From Bradyrhizobium sp. CSA207 (lineage in GTDB: Bacteria > Pseudomonadota > Alphaproteobacteria > Rhizobiales > Xanthobacteraceae), in NCBI RefSeq assembly GCF_029051685.1, contig NZ_JAACFT010000035.1, positions 1-64,000 on the forward strand: a stretch of DNA of 64,000 bases, in the 5' to 3' direction. Position numbers and translations under genes: made by a program. Position 1 is the stretch's first letter. Every line of letters begins with the position of its first letter. The notes under the pieces were generated by a model. That model worked only from the letters and a program-made list of their open reading frames with translations, did not search any database and had not been told where the DNA came from. This document shows, one piece after another, positions 14,525-22,418 of this stretch.

Positions 14525-15535
14525 TCACCCGCATTGCATCACCTCATTGTCGATCTGGCCGCGCTGGACATATTGCAATGTCAGCTCGGCGAGCGCCGGC
14601 GCGATCAGGAAGCCGTGGCGGTAGAGGCCGTTGACGGCGATGCTGTTGCCGCTGATACCGATGCGGGGCAGATTGTCGGGGTAGGCGGGACGAAGACCCG
14701 AGCCGAATTCGACGATGCGGGCCTCGCCGAAGGCCGGATGCACGGTATAGGCCGCGCCCAAAAGCTCCAGCGCCGAGCGGACGCTGACGCCGGTGTCCTC
14801 GGCTTCGATCGAGGTCGCACCCAGCATGAACAGGCCTTGATCGCGCGGGATCACGTAGAGCGGCCAGCGCGGATGGATCAGCCGCACCGGGCGGGCAAGC
14901 TGCACCTCGCTGGTCTCGATCAGGATCATCTCGCCCTTGACGCCGCGCAAGGCAGGCTGCTCGTCGCGCGCACTGATCCCGCGGCAGTCGATCACGATGC
15001 CGTCGAGATCGCTGGCTGTGACATCGCTGCCAAACTTGATGGTGCCGCCGGCGGCGCGGATGCGTTCGTGCAGTTTCGGCAGCACACGGCGCGGCTCGAC
15101 GTGGCCTTCAGTCTCGAAGAACAGGGCGTCGCGGAAGTGGCCTTCCAGCGACGGTTCGAGTTGCGCCAGAGCCGCAGCATCGAGCCGGCGGTGGCCCTCG
15201 GTCATGCGGGCAAAGCGCTCAAAATCGTTGCGCTCGCGGGGGTGGGCGACGACGAGGGAACCGTTGAACGGGGTGTCCGGCAATTCGCGCCGCCAGATAT
15301 GCAGCGAACGCAGGCCGAGGCGGCTGATGATAGGTTCGGAAACTTCCGCCTCGCAATAGGGCGCGAGCATGCCGCCGGCCCAATGGCTGGTGGAATCGGT
15401 CATCGCCGCGTCACCGCGCTCGTGCAAGGTCACGGCGTGGCCGGCCTGCGCGAACAGCAGCGCCTGCCACGCGCCTGCGATGCCTGCGCCGATGATGGAT
15501 ACCGGAGAGTCCGGCCGCTTGGTGGTCTGCAACAT
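14525..15535 (-). CDS. thiO: Glycine oxidase ThiO (FAD-dependent)
   Basis: This 336-residue flavoprotein oxidises glycine to dehydroglycine for the thiazole ring. The N-terminal dinucleotide motif (VSIIGAGIAGAWQALLFAQA) and ThiO-like segments (HWAGGMLAPYCEAE, VIDCRGISAR, GATSIEAEDTGVSVRS, GLYRHGFLIAPALAEL) are visible. It is the first gene of the minus-strand operon, immediately after the TPP riboswitch, and is spaced seven bases from thiS. Confidence 0.93.
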   Translation of the reverse strand: MLQTTKRPDSPVSIIGAGIAGAWQALLFAQAGHAVTLHERGDAAMTDSTSHWAGGMLAPYCEAEVSEPIISRLGLRSLHIWRRELPDTPFNGSLVVAHPRERNDFERFARMTEGHRRLDAAALAQLEPSLEGHFRDALFFETEGHVEPRRVLPKLHERIRAAGGTIKFGSDVTASDLDGIVIDCRGISARDEQPALRGVKGEMILIETSEVQLARPVRLIHPRWPLYVIPRDQGLFMLGATSIEAEDTGVSVRSALELLGAAYTVHPAFGEARIVEFGSGLRPAYPDNLPRIGISGNSIAVNGLYRHGFLIAPALAELTLQYVQRGQIDNEVMQCG

Positions 15536-15538
15536 CCC

Positions 15539-15654
15539 TGTCCCTTCGCCGGCATGACCCGGATCAGGTTCAAAGGGTCACCGCGGTCCTGGGCCTTCTG
15601 ACCCATTTAGCGGTATCTCAGCTCCTCCTCGGAGCACCCCTCGGAACGGCTCTA
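15539..15654 (-). ncRNA. TPP riboswitch (THI element)
   Basis: On the minus strand the conserved thi-box pieces appear in order: GGGGTGCTC near the 5' side, CTGAGATACC (rc of 15612-15621), then GACCCTTTGAACCTGATC and GGGTCATGCCGGCGAAGGGA. It ends within about 10 bases of the thiO start, so thiamine pyrophosphate binding probably hides the ribosome-binding site. It is the only such element seen in the run, so it should control thiO-S-G-E and, if co-transcribed, thiC. Confidence 0.95.
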
Positions 15655-15692
15655 ATGTAGGCCAGTGGGCGCTTGTGTCAACGCATACCCAC

Positions 15693-15818
15693 TCGTCATG
15701 CCCGGGCCGGTCCCGGGCATCCACGTTCTTGGACGCGGAGACAAAGACGTGGATGGCCGGGGTCATAGGCGAGCGGAAGCGACGCCGTCCTTCGGACGGC
15801 TATGCCCGGCCATGACGA
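15693..15818. repeat. Palindromic repeat, family A
   Basis: TCGTCATGCCCGGGCCGGTC leads into CCCGGGCATCCACG; then GACGTGGATGGCCGGG and a final ATGCCCGGCCATGACGA. The outer ends are inverted copies. It lies between the riboswitch and the transglycosylase gene. Confidence 0.8.
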
Positions 15819-15821
15819 GGA

Positions 15822-16367
15822 TTACCGAGCGGGAACCTGCGCCCGGGCGTTACGCAGCCGCTGGGCCAGCTTCCGATGCTGCGGCGCGCCGAACATCGGC
15901 TGCGGATTGCCGTTCGGCTCCAGCCAAGCCTGTGCGCTCGTGTCGGCGCTGGCCTGTTGCACCATTTCCTGACGCTGCCGCTTTGCGGCGTAGTAATAGC
16001 CGCCTGCATAATAACGAATGGCTCGGGCGTGATCGCCATTGGCTGCGTGATAGGCGCCAGCGAGATATTTTACAGCATAGGTGAGGTTGGTGTTGGGATC
16101 GCGCAGGCCTGCGGCATCGCCGGTGTAGCCGAGCCCGCGGGCGGTCGCGAGCTTGATCTGCATCAGCCCGATCGTGCCGCCATGGCCGATCAGGTGCGGC
16201 TGGTAGCGGCTCTCGCGCATGATGACGCGATGCACCAGCGCCTCCGGCACGCCATTGGCGCGCGCATGGGCCGCAGCCATCTCGGCATAGTCGGCTTCGC
16301 CGGCAAGTACCGCCTGCGGCAACATCAGCCCGGCCGCAACCAGCGCGGCAATGCGTAAAATTTTCAT
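15822..16367 (-). CDS. Lytic transglycosylase (SLT domain, exported)
   Basis: This 181-residue protein has a signal peptide (MKILRIAALVAAGLMLPQAV, cleavage after LAG near residue 23) and an SLT fold: ALVHRVIMRESRYQP with the catalytic Glu in the ES pair, GGTIGLMQIKLATARGLG, and NLTYAVKYLAGAYHAANG. It should cleave peptidoglycan glycan strands in the periplasm. The basic tail from about residue 125 is not part of the fold. The upstream extension to 16514 is unlikely to be translated. Confidence 0.9.
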   Translation of the reverse strand: MKILRIAALVAAGLMLPQAVLAGEADYAEMAAAHARANGVPEALVHRVIMRESRYQPHLIGHGGTIGLMQIKLATARGLGYTGDAAGLRDPNTNLTYAVKYLAGAYHAANGDHARAIRYYAGGYYYAAKRQRQEMVQQASADTSAQAWLEPNGNPQPMFGAPQHRKLAQRLRNARAQVPAR

Positions 16368-16626
16368 CAGATGCGCCTTGAGAATGTCTTGAGAATATCT
16401 TGGGTCCTGAGTGATCTGCGCCCGGCTGCCGTTAGGCCTGCCGAACGCGGCGATGATGTGACCAAACGCCGCCGCTGACGATTTTTGCGGCGCCGAGCCG
16501 CCGTTACGACTCAATGCTGCCGTAGGCTTCCCTCGGGTGGAAACCGCAACTCGCGACAGCGAGCTTGTCTATTCGCGCGCAGACGCGAAAGCCACTATCA
16601 AAGCACTGCAAATCGGGAGAGGTGCC

Positions 16627-16857
16627 ATGACAAGAACAAACATGGCCAAAACAGACACGGCCAAGGCACATATTGGCGACATCCCCAGGCAGAATCCCTG
16701 TGCCCAATGCGGCACGCCGATCCCGCAGCCCGACTGGATCGAGCCGGGCGACGGGCGCATCTCCTATCTCTGGAATTGCCCTGCCTGCGGCTATCGCTTC
16801 GAGGCCGTGGCGATCTTTGATTCTGCAGCCGTCGAGCACCCGCCGCTCGCGGCCTGA
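16627..16857 (+). CDS. Small zinc-ribbon protein
   Basis: This 76-residue protein carries two knuckles, CAQCGTPIPQPDW (CxxC) and CPACGYRFEAVA (CxxC), separated by 20 residues (ending ISYLWN), typical of a zinc ribbon. The N-terminal 20 residues are polar. The start MTRTNMAK has GGGAGAGG upstream. Probably cytoplasmic and nucleic-acid or protein binding, but the partner is unknown. Confidence 0.75.
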   Translation: MTRTNMAKTDTAKAHIGDIPRQNPCAQCGTPIPQPDWIEPGDGRISYLWNCPACGYRFEAVAIFDSAAVEHPPLAA

Positions 16858-17043
16858 GGCGCCGGTTACATCGCGATTTCTTTCAGCTCTCCCCGCTTGA
16901 GAGAGGTCGGCGCGATGCGCCCGGGGAGGGCTGCGCTCTCACGTACCAGCCATGCGATGAGTTTTGTTGGCGGCGTCGAGGCGGAATGCTCACGTCGGCA
17001 TCGACGCCACCGCGTTGTGCTGAGAACCGTGCGCTGCAACATG

Positions 17044-17062
17044 TTCCTGGGTGACCCAGGAA
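17044..17062. promoter_or_regulatory. Perfect palindrome TTCCTGGGT-G-ACCCAGGAA
   Basis: Nine-base arms around one base, 56 bases upstream of the EcfG-type promoter match at 17118. It may be an operator, but no cognate regulator can be named. The 321-base gap 16858-17178 otherwise holds no gene. Confidence 0.4.
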
Positions 17063-17117
17063 CAATCGCCGGCGATTTCCATCTCGCGCATCGCGCGACG
17101 AAATTGCCGCACGATAC

Positions 17118-17142
17118 GGAACTGCCAATGATCAAGTCCGTT
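17118..17142 (+). promoter_or_regulatory. EcfG-type (general stress) promoter of the PRC-barrel gene
   Basis: GGAAC at 17118-17122 and CGTT at 17139-17142 are 16 bases apart, matching the alphaproteobacterial EcfG consensus GGAAC-N16/17-CGTT. The start codon is 36 bases beyond the -10 element, leaving a short leader with GAAGGAGAGG as ribosome-binding site. Confidence 0.7.
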
Positions 17143-17178
17143 TTCTCCGCACGAGTTTCTATCGAAGGAGAGGACAAG

Positions 17179-17703
17179 ATGTTGATGAAATCGATCGCGG
17201 CCGGCGTCGCCGGGACCGCACTGCTTGCAACCGTTGCGTTTGCGCAATCGCCGACTGCGACCACCGACAAGGCGCCGACCGCATCCACCGTGACGACAAC
17301 CTCGGCGTCGGGCGAATGGCGTGCATCGAAGATGTCGGGCCTGAAGGTCTACAACGAGTCCAACGAGAACATCGGCTCGGTCAACGATCTCTTGATGGAC
17401 AAGAGCGGCGCCATCAAGACGGCCGTCATCGGCGTCGGCGGCTTCCTCGGCATGGGCGAGCATCTGGTCGCCGTTCCCTTTGACAAGTTGAAATTCGCCA
17501 ACGAGGCCATCGCCTACACCGGTACCGGCGCGACCAACCCGCCCGGCCGGCCGGCCGCGCCCACGACGACGACCGGGGCTGCGACCGGCACGGACAAGGC
17601 CGCGACGGCCACGTCTGCGTCGAAGTGGTATCCGGACCACGCCGTGTACAACGCGTCCAAGGACGAGCTGAAGAACATGCCCGAGTTCAAGTACTCGGAG
17701 TAA
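17179..17703 (+). CDS. Exported PRC-barrel domain protein
   Basis: This 174-residue protein has a signal peptide (SIAAGVAGTALLATVAFAQS, cleavage after AFA near 21) and a PRC-barrel (residues about 49-105: WRASKMSGLKVYNESNENIG, SVNDLLMDKSGAIKTAVIGV, GGFLGMGEHLVAVPFDKLKF). The C-terminal tail is rich in Ala and Thr (AAPTTTTGAATGTDKAATAT). PRC-barrel proteins of this exported kind are common stress-induced proteins in rhizobia, which agrees with the EcfG-type promoter. The molecular role is unknown. Confidence 0.87.
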   Translation: MLMKSIAAGVAGTALLATVAFAQSPTATTDKAPTASTVTTTSASGEWRASKMSGLKVYNESNENIGSVNDLLMDKSGAIKTAVIGVGGFLGMGEHLVAVPFDKLKFANEAIAYTGTGATNPPGRPAAPTTTTGAATGTDKAATATSASKWYPDHAVYNASKDELKNMPEFKYSE

Positions 17704-17721
17704 CGCGGCTCTGAATGCCCA

Positions 17722-17767
17722 AACGAGGTGCGCCCGGTTTTCACCGGGCGCGCCCTCGTGTCTTTTC
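17722..17767 (+). terminator. Terminator of the PRC-barrel gene
   Basis: GCGCCCGGT-TTTC-ACCGGGCGC is a perfect nine-pair stem; ACGAGG and CCTCGT extend it, and GTCTTTT follows. It separates this gene from the convergent ABC transporter genes. Confidence 0.75.
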
Positions 17768-17853
17768 CGACCTCGCCCCGCTTGCGGAGTGCTCCGTCAT
17801 TCTCGGCACCTCGTCGAACTCTTGAAGCGTCGATCGATTCGCGGCGCCGCCGG

Positions 17854-18684
17854 TCAGGCGCTGCTGCCCTTGAGCCGTTCGTTGCGTCGGCGCAGGCCTT
17901 CCATGGTGGCGAGCAGGATGACCGATACCGTCGTCAGAATCACGGCCGCTGCCGTGATGGTCGGGCTGATGTTCTCGCGGATGCCGCTGAACATCTCGCG
18001 CGGCAGGGTGCGCTGCTCCGGCCCGGCCATGAACAGCACGATCACCACCTCATCGAAGCTGGTCGCGAAGGCGAACAGCGCACCCGACGCCAGGCCGGGC
18101 AGGATCAGCGGCAGGATCACGCGGCGGAACGCGTCGAGCGGCGAGGCGCCGAGTGAGGCGGCGGCGCGCGCCAAATTGGTGTCGAAGCTTTGCAGCGTCG
18201 CGCCGACCGTGATCACCACGAAGGGCGTCGCCAGCGCGGTGTGGGCCAGGATCAAGCCAAGGTAACTGCCGGTCAGTCCGATCGGCGCGAAGAAGAAATA
18301 GAGACCGACCGCGGTGATGACGCCGGGCACGACGACCGGCGACAGCACGAAAGCCAGCACAAGCGGTTTGAGCCGGCTCTTCCACTGCGCCAGCCCCAGC
18401 GCGGCCAGCGTGCCAAGCACCATGGACAGCAGGGTCGAGGCGACGCCTATAATCATGCTGTTCTTCAGCGACGTCATCCAGCGCGGCGAATTGATGAAGT
18501 CGTCGTACCAGCGCAAGGAGAGCCCGGGCAGCGGATAGGTCAGGTAGGAACCCGAGCTGAAGGACAGCGGCATGATCGCCAGGATTGGCGCGATCAGGAA
18601 GATGAACACCAGCGTGGCGATAACGATGGTCGCGGTCCACGCGATGCGCTGGCTGGGCGTGCGGAGGGAGGAATTATCGCTCAA
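17854..18684 (-). CDS. ABC transporter permease, polyamine type (PotC-like)
   Basis: This 276-residue inner-membrane protein has six likely helices and the permease EAA loop (LARAAASLGASPLDAFRRVI) near residues 165-184 that contacts the ATPase. It is closest to the spermidine/putrescine (PotC/PotI) group. The start is TTG in a TTGA overlap with the end of the upstream permease gene, with GGGAGG before it, so the two are translationally coupled. It is last in the operon of the importer (ATPase, binding protein, permease, permease). Confidence 0.92.
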   Translation of the reverse strand: MSDNSSLRTPSQRIAWTATIVIATLVFIFLIAPILAIMPLSFSSGSYLTYPLPGLSLRWYDDFINSPRWMTSLKNSMIIGVASTLLSMVLGTLAALGLAQWKSRLKPLVLAFVLSPVVVPGVITAVGLYFFFAPIGLTGSYLGLILAHTALATPFVVITVGATLQSFDTNLARAAASLGASPLDAFRRVILPLILPGLASGALFAFATSFDEVVIVLFMAGPEQRTLPREMFSGIRENISPTITAAAVILTTVSVILLATMEGLRRRNERLKGSSA

Positions 18685-19943
18685 TTCTTCATTCCTCCCG
18701 TGACCTGCTGTCCCTGCACCAGCTTTCCGTAGACGAGAGCAAGCAGAAGAGTGAGCAGCAGCAGCACCGCACCCAACGCCGAGGCAAGGCCCCAGTTGGC
18801 CGTCTCGGTCGTGTAGAGCGCAATGAAGTAGCTGATCATCTGATCGGCGGCGCCGCCGACGAGTGCCGGCGTGATGTAGTAGCCGAGCGCCAGGATGAAG
18901 ACGAGCAGGCTTCCCGCGCCGATACCGGGCAAGGTCTGAGGCAGGTAGATCCGCAGGAAGGCGGCGAGCGGCGGCGCACCGAGCGAGGCGGCGGCACGCA
19001 TGTAGGCAGGCGAGATGGCCTTCATGCTGCTGTACAGCGGCAGGATCATGAACGGCAGGAGGACGTGGGTCATCGCCACGCAGACACCGAAGCGGTTGTA
19101 GATCAGGCGCAACGGCTCGTCGATGATGCCAAGCCAGTGCAGGCTGTCGTTCACGACGCCCCTGCTCTGCAACAGCACGATCCAGGCGCAGGTGCGGACC
19201 AGAAGCGAAGTCCAGAACGGCAGCAGGACGAAGATCATCAGCAGATTCGACCGGCCCGGCGGCAGCGTCGCCAGGAGGTAAGCAACCGGGAAGCCGAGGA
19301 TCAGGCAGAGCACCGTGACGCTGAGGCTGATGATGAAGGTGCGGGTGAAGACGTTGCGGTAGATCGCCTGGTCCGGCGCGGCCGCGACGATCGCGCCGTC
19401 TGCGTTCCGGGTGAGATCGAGCGCCGCCAGCAGATAAAAGCCCGTCACCGGGCCACTGGCGTCCTTGATCGTCGTCCAGGTGGTGCGTTCGCGCCAGGCC
19501 GGGTTGATCTTGCCCAGCGTCTCCTTGGCCGTGCCGGGCTCCGGCGCCGCCTTCAGATTACGTGCCGTGCTGGTCAGGATCGTGCGGAAGCCGTTCAGTG
19601 CGTAGTTGAGCCGCTTGGCCGCAATCGCCATGGTGCCGGAGGCGCGCGCCGCCAGGATGTCGCTTGCCAGCGCCGCATAAGCCTTCTCGTCCGGCAGGTC
19701 TTTGCCGTCCCAGTCGGCGAGAGCAACGACGGTCTGGGGCAGGACCTGACGCACCTCGCGGTCGTCGACAGAGCGCCACAGCATGCCGGCGATAGGGCCT
19801 GCGAAAGTGAAGAGCAGAAACAGCAGAAGCGGCAGCACCAGTGCCAATGCCTTGAGCTGGCGCGCGCGCTCCGCCCGCCTCAATCGGCGCTTGAGCGGCA
19901 CCTCGATCTGCGCATCGGCGCCGGTCAGGAATGCGGCTGTCAT
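18681..19943 (-). CDS. ABC transporter permease, polyamine type (PotB-like), with a large periplasmic insert
   Basis: This 420-residue permease is longer than usual (about 290). The extra length is a hydrophilic segment of about 150 residues after the first helix (residues about 58-205: SVDDREVRQVLPQTVVALAD onward), followed by five helices and an EAA loop (RAAASLGAPPLAAFLRIYLP). This insert is known in one group of Pot-like permeases and probably contacts the binding protein. It pairs with the next permease, overlapping it by four bases. Confidence 0.92.
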   Translation of the reverse strand: MTAAFLTGADAQIEVPLKRRLRRAERARQLKALALVLPLLLFLLFTFAGPIAGMLWRSVDDREVRQVLPQTVVALADWDGKDLPDEKAYAALASDILAARASGTMAIAAKRLNYALNGFRTILTSTARNLKAAPEPGTAKETLGKINPAWRERTTWTTIKDASGPVTGFYLLAALDLTRNADGAIVAAAPDQAIYRNVFTRTFIISLSVTVLCLILGFPVAYLLATLPPGRSNLLMIFVLLPFWTSLLVRTCAWIVLLQSRGVVNDSLHWLGIIDEPLRLIYNRFGVCVAMTHVLLPFMILPLYSSMKAISPAYMRAAASLGAPPLAAFLRIYLPQTLPGIGAGSLLVFILALGYYITPALVGGAADQMISYFIALYTTETANWGLASALGAVLLLLTLLLALVYGKLVQGQQVTGGMKN

Positions 19944-20052
19944 GGGTTGAGCCTCTTTGACCGGAAATCCCTCGCCACTTCAGGAAAGGGGTGGGGCACA
20001 GGCGAGGAGGTGTCGATCCTCTGCCTGTGCCGTACGCCGATTCGGCAGCGCG

Positions 20053-21111
20053 CTATTTCGCTGCCCATTTGTTGAAGCGCTCGGTCAGGCGGTCGATGTT
20101 CTCGAGCCAGAAGCCGACATTGATCTCGACCGCGTTCTTGATGTTATCAGGCGCAGTCGGCAAGTCCTTCAGAACGGTCGGCTGGATCAGGGCGGCGGCG
20201 TCCTTGTTCGAGGTGCCATAAGCAATATTCTCGGACAGCTTGGACTGGTTCTCCGCCTTGCCGGCGAAGTCCAGGAACTTGTAGGCCGCATCCTTGTTCG
20301 GGCTGCCCTTCAGGATGACCCAGCTGTCGAGGGTGAAGAGCGCCCCGTCCCACACCATGCCGAAATTCTTCTTCTCTTTCTTGTTCGCGGTGTCGATGCG
20401 GCCATTGTAGACCGAGGTCATCGCCACCTCGCCGGAGGCGAGCAGTTGCGGCGGCTGGGCGCCGGCCTTCCACCAGACGAGGTCGCCCTTGATGGTGTCG
20501 AGCTTCTTGAACGCGCGCTCGATGCCCTCGTCGGTCGCCAGCACCTTGTAGACGTCCTTCGGCGCGACGCCGTCGGCGATGAGGGCGATCTCCAGCGTGG
20601 TCTTCGGACCCTGGCGCAGGGCGCGCTTGCCCGGAATCTTCTTGGTGTCGAAGAAGTCGGCCCAGCCCGCAGGCGCCTCCTTCAGCTTGTCCTTGTCGTA
20701 GCCGAGAACGAAATCGTACACGATGGCGCCGACGCCGCAGGGATTGACCGACGCCGGCATGTAGGCGGCTTCGCCGCCGATCCTGGAATAGTCCAATTTC
20801 TCGAACAGGCCTTCCTCGCAGCCGACAGCCAGTTCGTCGCTCTCGACCTGGACGACGTCCCAGGTGGCGGCGCCACCCTGCACCTTGGCGCGCAGCACGC
20901 CGATGCCGCCGTCCCAGGACTCGTCGTTCATGGGAATGCCGGCCGCCTTCTTGAACGGCTCAAAATAGACCTTCTTCTGGGCATCCTGATACGCGCCGCC
21001 CCAGGATACGACGGTGAGGTCACGCGCCTGTGCGACCGTCGCCAGCGCGGCGCTGGCAGCGAGCGCCGCGGCGAAACCCAGAGCAATCTTGCCAATCTTG
21101 CGCTTCAGCAT
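20053..21111 (-). CDS. Periplasmic solute-binding protein, polyamine/PotF-like
   Basis: This 352-residue protein has a signal peptide (IGKIALGFAAALAASAALAT, cut after AQA near 29) and the periplasmic-binding fold (LTVVSWGGAYQDAQKKVYFE; WDVVQVESDELAVGCEEGLF; GPKTTLEIALIADGVAPKDV; PNKDAAYKFLDFAGKAENQS). It resembles polyamine and related small-cation binding proteins. The specific ligand cannot be read from the sequence. It sits between the ATPase gene and the permease genes. Confidence 0.92.
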   Translation of the reverse strand: MLKRKIGKIALGFAAALAASAALATVAQARDLTVVSWGGAYQDAQKKVYFEPFKKAAGIPMNDESWDGGIGVLRAKVQGGAATWDVVQVESDELAVGCEEGLFEKLDYSRIGGEAAYMPASVNPCGVGAIVYDFVLGYDKDKLKEAPAGWADFFDTKKIPGKRALRQGPKTTLEIALIADGVAPKDVYKVLATDEGIERAFKKLDTIKGDLVWWKAGAQPPQLLASGEVAMTSVYNGRIDTANKKEKKNFGMVWDGALFTLDSWVILKGSPNKDAAYKFLDFAGKAENQSKLSENIAYGTSNKDAAALIQPTVLKDLPTAPDNIKNAVEINVGFWLENIDRLTERFNKWAAK

Positions 21112-21192
21112 GGTCTTTGTTCCTTCTTCATGTGAGTTGCGTTGAGGTGGATCGATGCCGATCCCTTGCGTGGCAAAAGGCTGCGGGTTGGA

Positions 21193-22302
21193 TCAGACGG
21201 GATCGAGGGCCAGGCAGTCCTCGGGCTGGAAGGTGATGAACACGCTTTCGCCATGTCTCAGGCTGCCATGCGCGTCCGGCTGAAGCTTGACAATGAACTC
21301 CCCGTTGCCGGCGACATCGAGCACGGCCAGCGCATGGTCGCCGAGATAGATGGTGTTCTGCACCCTGGCCGGCAGGCGGTTCGGTCCGTCGCTGGAGGTG
21401 CCGTCCAGGATAATGGAGATCCGCTCCGGCCGCACCGACAGGGAAGTCGATGCGCCCGCGCCTGATACGTTGACCGCCCGTGCGGTAACGGCGCCGCCAT
21501 CAGGCAGCACGACGCGGCAATATTCCTTCTCGACCGTCTCGACGGTGCCGGTCAGCACATTGTTCTCGCCGATGAAGTGGGCGACGAAGCTGTTCACCGG
21601 ATGCTCGTAAAGCGCGTCGGGCGTGTCGATCTGCTGCACAATGCCGTCGTTGAACACGGCGATGCGGTCCGACATGGTGAGCGCTTCGCTCTGATCGTGG
21701 GTGACGTAGACGACGGTGATGCCCATCGTCTCGTGCAGTTGCTTGATCTCCAGTTGCATCTGCTCCCGCAGGCGCTTGTCCAGGGCTCCCAGGGGTTCGT
21801 CCATCAGCACGAGCTGCGGGTTGAAAACCAGTGCGCGGGCCAGCGCCACGCGTTGCTGCTGACCGCCGGACAGCTGCCCGGGCCGCCGATGCGCCAGGGT
21901 GTCCATCTTAATCATGCGCAGCGCCGCCCTGACGCGCTCTTGCGCTTCCGCCTTGTTGATTTTGCGAACGGATAGCGGGAAGGCGATATTCTCCGCGATC
22001 GTCAGATGCGGAAACAAAGCATAGTTCTGGAACACCATGCCGATGTCGCGCTTATGCGGCGGCATGTTCTTGATCGGCCGGTCAGCGAGGTAGATCTCGC
22101 CATGGGTCGGAACCTCGAAGCCGGCCAGCATCATCAGCGTGGTCGTCTTGCCCGAGCCCGACGGGCCGAGCAGGGTGATGAACTCGCCCTTCCTGATGTC
22201 GAGATCGAGGTTCTTCACCACGAGGTGCTCGCCATCATAGGTTTTCTGAATGCCGGAAAAGCGCACCAGCGCCGGCGCAGGCGTGACCATGCCGGCTTCC
22301 AT
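21193..22302 (-). CDS. ABC transporter ATP-binding protein, polyamine type (PotA-like)
   Basis: This 369-residue ATPase has all motifs: Walker A GPSGSGKTT, Q-loop FQNYALFPHLT, signature LSGGQQQRVALARAL, Walker B VLMDEPLGALD, and a switch His in VTHDQSEAL. The C-terminal part from about residue 245 is a TOBE domain. It is the first gene of the importer operon. The ATG at 22302 has GAGG six bases upstream; a second ATG 12 bases on is possible. It powers uptake of the unknown polyamine-like substrate. Confidence 0.94.
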   Translation of the reverse strand: MEAGMVTPAPALVRFSGIQKTYDGEHLVVKNLDLDIRKGEFITLLGPSGSGKTTTLMMLAGFEVPTHGEIYLADRPIKNMPPHKRDIGMVFQNYALFPHLTIAENIAFPLSVRKINKAEAQERVRAALRMIKMDTLAHRRPGQLSGGQQQRVALARALVFNPQLVLMDEPLGALDKRLREQMQLEIKQLHETMGITVVYVTHDQSEALTMSDRIAVFNDGIVQQIDTPDALYEHPVNSFVAHFIGENNVLTGTVETVEKEYCRVVLPDGGAVTARAVNVSGAGASTSLSVRPERISIILDGTSSDGPNRLPARVQNTIYLGDHALAVLDVAGNGEFIVKLQPDAHGSLRHGESVFITFQPEDCLALDPV

Positions 22303-22418
22303 GTTGTCCTCGCGTTATCAGCTACAGTGCTGTCGGCACCTCTCCGAAGAACAGCTTAGCATCCTCCGACGAGAATGCCAGCGGCGCAAGCGACGCGCGC
22401 CCGGTGAGTGAAAGCGCG

